Shown: positions 42,432 to 48,386 of the stretch, in pieces
Layout: each line of letters begins with the position of its first letter
How positions within the stretch are numbered: the stretch's first letter is position 1
Assembly (NCBI GenBank): GCA_034431435.1
Contig: DAOUDG010000016.1
Span: 135,155-199,154, forward strand
Source: JAHCIE01 sp034431435
Lineage (GTDB): Bacteria > Chloroflexota > Anaerolineae > Epilineales > JAHCIE01
DNA: 64,000 bases
Direction of reading: 5' to 3'
The notes under the pieces: generated by a model
Seen by the model: only the letters and a program-made list of their open reading frames with translations
Told to the model about the DNA's origin: nothing
The model's database searches: none
Made by a program: the position numbers and the translations under genes

Positions 42432-45332
42432 TCACTTGAGGCCAGGGCGCCCCCCGTGGTTGGTCGAGGGCGTGGCGATGGTGGCCTCGGCCATCGGCTG
42501 GCCGTTGCGGGGGCGGCGCAGCCAGGCGGCGGCGGCGGTGGGAAGATCGGCCAGGGGCGCGCGCTGGATGGTGGTGGGGGGTAGGGAGGCCAGGAATTGC
42601 TGGCCGTAGGCCTTGCTCAGGATGCGGCGGTCGAGGACAACGACGACACCCCGGTCGGTCTTGGCGCGGATGAGGCGGCCGAAGCCCTGGCGGAAGCGCA
42701 AGATGGCCTGGGGCGTGGCGAACTGGTTGAAGGGGTCGTCGAAGGTTTCGGCGCGGGCGGCGAAGATGGGATCGGTGGGCACGTCGAAGGGCAGGCGAGT
42801 GACGACGAGGACGCTCAGAGCGTCGCCCACGACATCGACGCCCTCCCAAAAGCTGCGCGTGCCCAGCAGAACGGTGCGCTCGTTGGACTTGAAGGCTTCG
42901 AGGAGGCCGCGCCGCCCGCCGTCAAGCCCCTGACCCAGAACGAGGATGCCCTCCTCGCCCAGGGGCTGGCCGATGGCGCGATAGGTCTGACGTAGCTGGC
43001 TGTGGGAGGTGAACAGGACGAGGGCGCGGCCCTCGGTGGCCTTGCACAGCTCGACAAGGGTCTGTTCCAGGCGGCGCTGGAAGTACGGCTGGCTCGGCTC
43101 CGGCATGTCGGTCGGCAGGTACAGCAGGGTGGACGCCTCGTAGTCGAAGGGCGAGCCGACGGCGTCCTCGACCACCTCATCCTCCAGGCCCAGGCGCTCG
43201 CGGATATAGCCAAAATCCTCGCCGGTGCGCAGGGTGGCCGAGCAGAGGACGACGGTCTCCTTCGCGCCAAAGAGGTACTTGCCCAGCAGGCCGCCGACAT
43301 GCAGAGGCGCGCCGTTGAGTTCAACGCTGTCGTTGCGCGGCTGGACCGCCAGCCAGTAGACACACGACGGGTCGGGGTGGGCCAGGATGGCGTCGGCGGC
43401 GTCGGCGATGTCCTGGACCGTGCGGCGGCGGGCGGCCAGCTCAGCCGTCCACTCCTGGTGCTCGGGCAGCCGGAAGTGGGCATCGTCCAGGCCATGCCAC
43501 AGCCTGTCGAGGCCGTTGAGGACGTTCTTGAGACCGGCGTACAACTCGTGACCTTCGGCCTCGATGGGTTCCCAATCGGGCGAGGTGCGCGCGCCGTGGG
43601 TCAGGCGTATCTGGACGTCGTAGGCATTCTGGCCGCGCCGCTCAGCGAGCTGGTCGTCGAGGAAACGCTGCAACTGGTTGAAGACCGTCGCCAGGCGGCG
43701 GGCGGCCACGTCCACGTCCTCGCGCAGGCGGGCGAAGACGCGGGCGAAGGCGGCCTTGTCCTCGGGGCTGGCCTTGCTGGTGGTGATGATGGCGTCCAGG
43801 TTGCCCAGGAAGCCACCCCAGCGGAGAGGACCCAGGGCGTGGCTCAGGTCGTGGAGGGTCGATTGGGCCTGGCCCTGGGTCAGGCTCTGGCCGAACTGCT
43901 CGGTGGCGCGGGCTTCCAGGTGATGGGCTTCGTCGATGACGACGTGGTCGTAGTCGGGCAGCAGGCGGTTGTCGACGCCCAGGTCAGACAGGAACAGGGC
44001 GTGGTTGACGACGACGACGTGGGCAGCTTCGGCCAGCGTGCGCGCCCGCCAGTAGAAGCAGCCGTCGCCGCACACGTCGGGGCGGCACACGTCCTGGTCG
44101 GCGCATACCTTACTCCACACGGCCATTTCGTCGCCCATGAGGGCCAGTTCGCCCACGTCGCCGGTCAGGGTGGAGGGTAGCCAGGCGAGAATCTTCGCCA
44201 GCACGCGGACCTCGGTGGTGGACAGGTCATCGCGGCGGCGGAAGGCGGCCAGGCGGGTCTTGCACAGATAGTTGGTGCGGCCCTTGAGAATGGCGACGCG
44301 GAAGGGGAAGGGCAGCACGCGCTGGAGATCCGGCAGGTCTTTGGCAAAGAGTTGGTCTTGAAGATTGATGGTATTGGTGGAAACGACGACGCGCTCGCCG
44401 TTCTGGACCGCCCAGGAGATGGCGGGCAGCAGATAGGCCATGCTCTTGCCCGTCCCCGTCCCGGCCTCGACCAGCAGGTAGCCGCCATCGTTGAAGACTC
44501 GCACCACGTCGCGCAGCATCTGCACCTGCTGGGGGCGGTGCTCGTAGCCGGGGAAGCGGGCGGCAAAGGGGCCATCGGGGCCGAGCAGGGATGCCAGACT
44601 GTCCTCGTCGAGCATGGTGCGACGTGGCGACTTCGCCAACGGCTCGGTGTCGTCGTCGTCGCGCAGCAGGCCCAGCGCCCCCTGGCGCAGCGCGCCCTTC
44701 GCGCGAAGCTGCGCGCCGATACTACCGCTGAAGGCGTGGCGGGCGCGGGCGCGCTCGGCCTCCTGGAAAACGGTCTTGAGGGGCCAGTCGATGCGCGCGG
44801 TGAGGCGGTTGATCTCGCGCAGGCTGTCCATGTCCAGATCCTCGGCGCGGCGCATGAGGGCCAGAAACAGGTCACGGGCGGCGCGGGCGTCGTCGACGGC
44901 GCGGTGCTGGCTGGGAAAGGCGATGCCCAACTCGCTCATCAGGGTGGCGAGATTGTAGCGCGAGGCGTAGGGGATGAGGATACTTGCCAGCTCGAAGGTG
45001 TCGATGTGGGGGTGGCCGGGCAGGATACCCGCCTTCGCCAGGTAGCCGAGATCCTGGCCGACGCTGTGGCCGACGACCGGTGCAGGGCCGATGAAACGTT
45101 CCAGCTGGTCGCGGACGGCGTTGAGGACGGGCGCGCGGCGCAGTTGGGCGTCGGTGATGCCGGTCAGTTGCTGGATGCGGTAGGGCAGCGGGCGGCCGGG
45201 GTTGACCAGGGCGCTCCACTCCCCCAATGGCTCATCGCCCCGGAACTTGACGGCCCCAATCTCGATGATGGCATCGCGGTCGGTGCTCAAGCCCGTGGCT
45301 TCAATATCCAGGGCCACATAGACGCGGGACAT
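42432..45332 (-). CDS. dinG: DinG-family helicase with N-terminal DEDDh exonuclease domain
   Basis: A 966-residue fusion. Residues 1-165 are a DnaQ-like 3'-5' exonuclease: ALDIEATG (D9, E11), HSVGQDLGYL near 88, HRAVDDARAARDLFL near 140 with the catalytic His/Asp. A superfamily 2 XPD/DinG helicase follows: Walker A EAGTGTGKSMAYLL near 295, an iron-sulfur cluster domain with CADQDVCRPDVCGDGC near 415, DEAHH (VVIDEAHHLEARA) near 470, and motif VI near the C-terminus (FRQGFGRLIRAKTDRG). I chose the ATG at 45332; earlier in-frame starts add non-conserved residues. Likely unwinds recombination or R-loop intermediates. Its gene faces the glycan locus. Confidence 0.92.
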   Translation of the reverse strand: MSRVYVALDIEATGLSTDRDAIIEIGAVKFRGDEPLGEWSALVNPGRPLPYRIQQLTGITDAQLRRAPVLNAVRDQLERFIGPAPVVGHSVGQDLGYLAKAGILPGHPHIDTFELASILIPYASRYNLATLMSELGIAFPSQHRAVDDARAARDLFLALMRRAEDLDMDSLREINRLTARIDWPLKTVFQEAERARARHAFSGSIGAQLRAKGALRQGALGLLRDDDDTEPLAKSPRRTMLDEDSLASLLGPDGPFAARFPGYEHRPQQVQMLRDVVRVFNDGGYLLVEAGTGTGKSMAYLLPAISWAVQNGERVVVSTNTINLQDQLFAKDLPDLQRVLPFPFRVAILKGRTNYLCKTRLAAFRRRDDLSTTEVRVLAKILAWLPSTLTGDVGELALMGDEMAVWSKVCADQDVCRPDVCGDGCFYWRARTLAEAAHVVVVNHALFLSDLGVDNRLLPDYDHVVIDEAHHLEARATEQFGQSLTQGQAQSTLHDLSHALGPLRWGGFLGNLDAIITTSKASPEDKAAFARVFARLREDVDVAARRLATVFNQLQRFLDDQLAERRGQNAYDVQIRLTHGARTSPDWEPIEAEGHELYAGLKNVLNGLDRLWHGLDDAHFRLPEHQEWTAELAARRRTVQDIADAADAILAHPDPSCVYWLAVQPRNDSVELNGAPLHVGGLLGKYLFGAKETVVLCSATLRTGEDFGYIRERLGLEDEVVEDAVGSPFDYEASTLLYLPTDMPEPSQPYFQRRLEQTLVELCKATEGRALVLFTSHSQLRQTYRAIGQPLGEEGILVLGQGLDGGRRGLLEAFKSNERTVLLGTRSFWEGVDVVGDALSVLVVTRLPFDVPTDPIFAARAETFDDPFNQFATPQAILRFRQGFGRLIRAKTDRGVVVVLDRRILSKAYGQQFLASLPPTTIQRAPLADLPTAAAAWLRRPRNGQPMAEATIATPSTNHGGRPGLK

Positions 45333-45371
45333 GGGCGGCGGCTCCAGGGCAGAGGTTACATCAGCGCGGTG

Positions 45372-45377
45372 ATTATA
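45372..45377 (-). promoter_or_regulatory. Probable -10 element of the dinG promoter
   Basis: A perfect TATAAT on the minus strand, 39 bases upstream of the dinG ATG, in a short AT-rich patch of an otherwise GC-rich region. No clear -35 box is visible at 16-18 bases. Confidence 0.45.
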
Positions 45378-45429
45378 CACTAAACACCGGCGATGCACCA
45401 TCGGCGCGGGCAAGCCCGCACCCCTGCCA

Positions 45430-47148
45430 TTACCTGGCCTTGAGCCGCAGCACCTTCGAGCCGCCAGCAGGGAGTTCGACCTGATAGGTGGGGGGACGGA
45501 TGTCGGGGACGGCGGCCCCGGTCAAGGCGTCGGTGGCGGCGTAGCTATCGGCGACGAGGCCCGTCGTCGACAGGTCGAAGGTCAGTGAGGCGGGCGCATC
45601 GCCGAAGTTGAACACGGCCAGCACGATGTCGTCGCCCGCGCGACGGACGTGGGCATAGGCCTTGTCGTTGTCGGCGGCCTTCACCGGCTCGTAGCTGCCC
45701 TGGCGCAGGGCGGGGCTGTCGCGGCGCAGGCGAATCAGGACGCGGTAGGTTTCCAGCAGCGACCCCGGCTGCCCCTGCTGCTCCTCGACCGACACGCCGT
45801 CGGCCGGGTGGTTGTTGCGATCGGCCACCTTCGACCAGGTCGTCATCTCGGGGCCGCGCTCGGCCGCGTACCAGTCCATCGGTTCGCGGCGCGGCAGGTC
45901 GCCCAGGCTGCCCGCGCCCTTCGTTCCCTGCATCCCAATCTCCTCGCCGTAGTACACGATGGGAGTCTGGGGAATGGTGAACAGCAAGGCCGCCGCCGTC
46001 CTGGCGCGCTCGACATGGCCGCCGAAGTCGCTCATCGCGCGGTTGGTATCGTGGTTGTTCATAAAGGCGACGCTGATGGCCCCCGGCGGGTAGGCGCGGA
46101 GTGGCCCCGGCACATCCAGCTCCAGCAGGCCGGCCGACGCCTGCCCCGGCAGCACCCCGTCGCCCACCTTGTCGTGGTTGCCCTGAAGGCTGCCGTACAG
46201 CGGGAAGTCGAAGGCGGCGTCGAACTCGTTGTCAAAGTAGGGCACGATCTCGCGGCGGTTGCTCGTCCACGCCTCGCCGAGGAGCAGAGCGTCAGGGTTG
46301 ACGCCCTTCACCGTCTGGCGTAGCTGCTTCCAGAAGGTGTGGGGGACGCCCAGCACGTAGTCGAGGCGGAAGCCGTCGATGCCCTGGCCGGGCGGGCGCG
46401 TCCCGCCCAGGGTCAGCCAGTATTCTGCCACATCGAGCATAGCCTGCGCCGTTTCGGGGTTAGCATAGTTGAGGGACGGCATCTCGCGCAGGCCCGCGAA
46501 TCCCTCGTAGGCGGTGTGGGCCTCGTTGGTCCAGCGGTAGAAGCCCGCGTACTGCGACTGAGGGTTGTCGTAGGCGTCCTCGAAGAAGGGATGCTCGTTG
46601 GAGGTGTGGCCCGCCACGTAATCGAGGATGACCCGCATGCCGCGCGCGTGGGCCTCATCCACCAGTCGCGTCAGGTCCGCCATCGTTCCGTACTCCGGCT
46701 GTATCGTGTAGTAGTTGGTGGTGTCGTAGCCGTGGTAGGACGCCGCCTCAAAGATGGGCGTCAGCCACAGGGCCGTCACGCCCAGGTCTTTGAGGTAGTC
46801 GAGGCGCGACGTGATGCCATTGAGGTCGCCGATACCATCGCCGTTGGCGTCGGCGAAGCTGCGAACGAAGATCTGATAGATCACCGCGTCCTTCGCCCAG
46901 GCAGGCGACTGTACAGCGGGCAGGTTGGCCGTAGGGTAGGGGGTGGGGATGACGCGGGAGGCCCCGCTGGTAGGCGCGGCGGGCGGGGGCGGGGCGGCGG
47001 CGACGGCGACGGCGGTCGCGGTCGGCGTGATAGGTGTGGTAATGACGGCCACAATCGGGAACGGTGGCGACGGGGGGGCCGGATCCTCGGCCTCCTGGCA
47101 GCCGACAGCCAGGATGAGAAGCACGAGCAGGACCAACCCCACGCGCAT
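45430..47148 (-). CDS. GH13 alpha-amylase-family lipoprotein
   Basis: A 572-residue lipoprotein: hydrophobic N-terminus ending in LAVGC (lipobox, Cys17), a Pro/Thr/Ala linker, then a GH13 (beta/alpha)8 barrel. Conserved regions are WLTPIFEAASYHGYD near 150, region I ILDYVAGH near 190, region II GFRLDYVLG with the nucleophile Asp near 275, region III LLGEAW with the acid/base Glu near 315, and region IV FMNNHDTNR near 380. Region I normally ends NH; here Asn is Gly. A beta-sandwich C-domain completes it. GGAGG precedes the ATG at 47148. Expected to hydrolyse alpha-glucans outside the cell. Confidence 0.9.
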   Translation of the reverse strand: MRVGLVLLVLLILAVGCQEAEDPAPPSPPFPIVAVITTPITPTATAVAVAAAPPPPAAPTSGASRVIPTPYPTANLPAVQSPAWAKDAVIYQIFVRSFADANGDGIGDLNGITSRLDYLKDLGVTALWLTPIFEAASYHGYDTTNYYTIQPEYGTMADLTRLVDEAHARGMRVILDYVAGHTSNEHPFFEDAYDNPQSQYAGFYRWTNEAHTAYEGFAGLREMPSLNYANPETAQAMLDVAEYWLTLGGTRPPGQGIDGFRLDYVLGVPHTFWKQLRQTVKGVNPDALLLGEAWTSNRREIVPYFDNEFDAAFDFPLYGSLQGNHDKVGDGVLPGQASAGLLELDVPGPLRAYPPGAISVAFMNNHDTNRAMSDFGGHVERARTAAALLFTIPQTPIVYYGEEIGMQGTKGAGSLGDLPRREPMDWYAAERGPEMTTWSKVADRNNHPADGVSVEEQQGQPGSLLETYRVLIRLRRDSPALRQGSYEPVKAADNDKAYAHVRRAGDDIVLAVFNFGDAPASLTFDLSTTGLVADSYAATDALTGAAVPDIRPPTYQVELPAGGSKVLRLKAR

Positions 47149-47191
47149 TGCAGCCTCCCTGGACAGTGATGGAAGGGATTGTAGTCCCGTT

Positions 47192-47220
47192 TTGCCTTCC
47201 CCGCCAACGGGCGGTATAAT
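47192..47220 (+). promoter_or_regulatory. Probable sigma70-type promoter of the B12-binding protein gene
   Basis: TTGCCT (47192-47197), a 17-base spacer, and a perfect TATAAT (47215-47220). The -10 box is flanked by a five-base inverted repeat (GGGCG at 47209 and CGCCC at 47221), which could be an operator. The start codon lies 70 bases further on, with AGGGAGAAG as ribosome site. Confidence 0.6.
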
Positions 47221-47289
47221 CGCCCATGGCCACACGCAGTCTGCGGCGGGAGAGGCAGGGCCTCACCCGCCTGCCACAGGGAGAAGTGT

Positions 47290-47697
47290 ATGGATCGCAA
47301 AATTCGTGTCCTGGTCGCTAAGCCCGGTCTCGACGGCCACGACCGGGGCGCCAAGGTCGTCGCGCGCGCGTTACGCGATGCGGGCATGGAAGTCATCTAC
47401 ACCGGCATCCGCCAGACGCCCGAAATGATCGTGGAAGCCGCGCTGCAAGAGGACGTCGACGTGGTCGGCCTGTCCATCCTGTCAGGCGCGCATATGGCCC
47501 TCTTCCCGCGCATCATGGAACTCCTGCGCGAGAACAGCATGGACGATGTGCTGGTCGTCGCGGGTGGCATCATCCCCGACGAGGACATCCCCATGCTGAA
47601 CAACCTCGGCGTCAGGGGCGTCTTCGGCCCCGGCACGTCCACTCAGGAAATCGCCGCCTTCATCAATGGCAACGTGAGGCGCCAGCTGACGGCGTGA
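47290..47697 (+). CDS. Methylmalonyl-CoA mutase small/B12-binding subunit
   Basis: A 135-residue stand-alone cobalamin-binding domain. LVAKPGLDGHDRGAKV holds the DxHxxG signature; His17 is the expected lower ligand of cobalt. VDVVGLSILSGAHM near 60 and VVAGGIIPDEDIPML near 90 are the other B12-pocket loops, and GVRGVFGPGTST near 110 closes the fold. In some bacteria this domain is a separate subunit pairing with a large mutase chain. No large subunit lies in this window. The 3' end overlaps the convergent peroxiredoxin-like gene by 35 bases. Confidence 0.92.
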   Translation: MDRKIRVLVAKPGLDGHDRGAKVVARALRDAGMEVIYTGIRQTPEMIVEAALQEDVDVVGLSILSGAHMALFPRIMELLRENSMDDVLVVAGGIIPDEDIPMLNNLGVRGVFGPGTSTQEIAAFINGNVRRQLTA

Positions 47698-48256
47698 TGG
47701 CGAGGGACGCCAGGGCAGCGGCCAGGTCCTCGTCGCTGAGCAGGTCGGAGACGTGTCGGCTGCGGTGGACGTACTCGACCGTACCGTCACTATCGACGAT
47801 GAACGCGCCCGACAACTGGTTCGGGTTCTGGCCGCGCGGGGGCGGCTGGTTCAGGTTGCCCTTGAGGGCCTCGCGGGCGAAGGCCAGCCACGTGGAGGGG
47901 CGCGCCGCGCTCTGGGCGATGACGTTCGGACTGGCAAGTAACCCGTAGGCGGCGTAGGCGGCGCGCTCGGGGTCGGACAGGCAAGGAAAGGGCACGGCCT
48001 GGGTGCGGCAGAACTCACGGGTCGCCCCCGGCTGGCCGAGGGTCACGGCGGCCACTTCCAGACCGGCGCGTTGAATATCGGGGTAGGCTCGACGCAACTG
48101 CGCGAGGAAGGCTTTGCACATCGCTCAGCCGAAATGGCGCAGGAAGGCCAGTACAACCGGCTGGTCGCGCCAATAGTCGGCGAGGTAAACGGTCTTCCCC
48201 TCGGTATCAAATACGGCGACGTTGGGAGCGGGGTCGCCGATGTTAGGACCGGACAT
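47663..48256 (-). CDS. Peroxiredoxin-like (AhpC/TSA) selenoprotein, UGA read as selenocysteine
   Basis: A thioredoxin-fold AhpC/TSA-type protein of 197 residues if the TGA at 48127-48125 is read through. The upstream part runs from ATG 48256 (AGGAG nine bases before it) through VVLAFLRHFG; the UGA comes next, then AMCKAFLAQLRRAYPD. Family members have FLRHxGCxxC here, so UGA sits at the first Cys of the CxxC redox motif (Sec44, Cys47). Downstream parts (FPCLSDPERAAYAAYGL) are full-length and intact. A SECIS-like hairpin begins 18 bases after the UGA. The alternatives are a Cys-to-stop mutation or a sequencing error. The downstream ATG at 48121 would lack half the fold. Confidence 0.75.
48088..48106 (-). 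promoter_or_regulatory. Candidate bacterial SECIS hairpin
   Basis: On the minus-strand mRNA: stem CUCG-CGC pairs with GCG-U-CGAG (seven base pairs with one bulged U on the 3' side) around the apical loop AGUU. The loop starts 25 bases after the UGA and has G at its second position, both within the usual bacterial SECIS limits. The hairpin lies inside the coding sequence, as bacterial SECIS elements do. Confidence 0.6.
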
Positions 48257-48261
48257 GGGGC

Positions 48262-48292
48262 AGACTCCTGGGCGGTGGTTGGTCAGGAGTCT
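48262..48292 (-). promoter_or_regulatory. Inverted repeat covering the ribosome-binding site of the selenoprotein gene
   Basis: AGACTCCTG and CAGGAGTCT form a nine-base-pair perfect stem with a 13-base loop. The 3' arm contains the AGGAG site that serves the start at 48256, so the RNA hairpin would block ribosome access. It could instead be a DNA operator. Confidence 0.45.
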
Positions 48293-48310
48293 AGACGAAG
48301 CCCGGTTGTC

Positions 48311-48323
48311 GTGCAAGTTGCAC
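48311..48323. promoter_or_regulatory. 13-bp palindrome upstream of the selenoprotein gene
   Basis: GTGCAAGTTGCAC, two perfect six-base arms around one base, flanked by short A/T runs. It lies between the strong terminator and the gene start, a typical position for a repressor or activator site. No regulator is identified. Confidence 0.35.
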
Positions 48324-48368
48324 AAAAACAGGCCTGACAGGTTTTTGGAGCCTGTCAGGCCTGTTTTT
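48324..48368. terminator. Strong bidirectional terminator, 18-bp perfect stem
   Basis: Left arm 48324-48341 and right arm 48351-48368 are perfect reverse complements with five As on one side and five Ts on the other, so it can end transcription in both directions. It follows the stop of the cohesin gene (minus strand). The arms contain CCTGACAGG, a sequence recurring in other hairpins of this window. Confidence 0.88.
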
Positions 48369-48386
48369 ATCGGCACGGCGGCGCGG

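Noticed and set aside
43002..45383. Two long plus-strand frames (about 392 and 343 codons) opposite the DinG-like gene
   Set aside because: No domain resemblance, repetitive Ala/Gly/Val/Gln composition, and complete overlap with a protein having clear exonuclease and helicase motifs.
47663..48121. A separate short gene starting at ATG 48121
   Set aside because: It would begin in the middle of the thioredoxin fold, has no ribosome site, and joins in frame to the upstream part across one UGA.
48125..48376. Start of the peroxiredoxin-like gene upstream of 48256
   Set aside because: The extra residues run through the terminator hairpin and have no family resemblance; AGGAG supports 48256.
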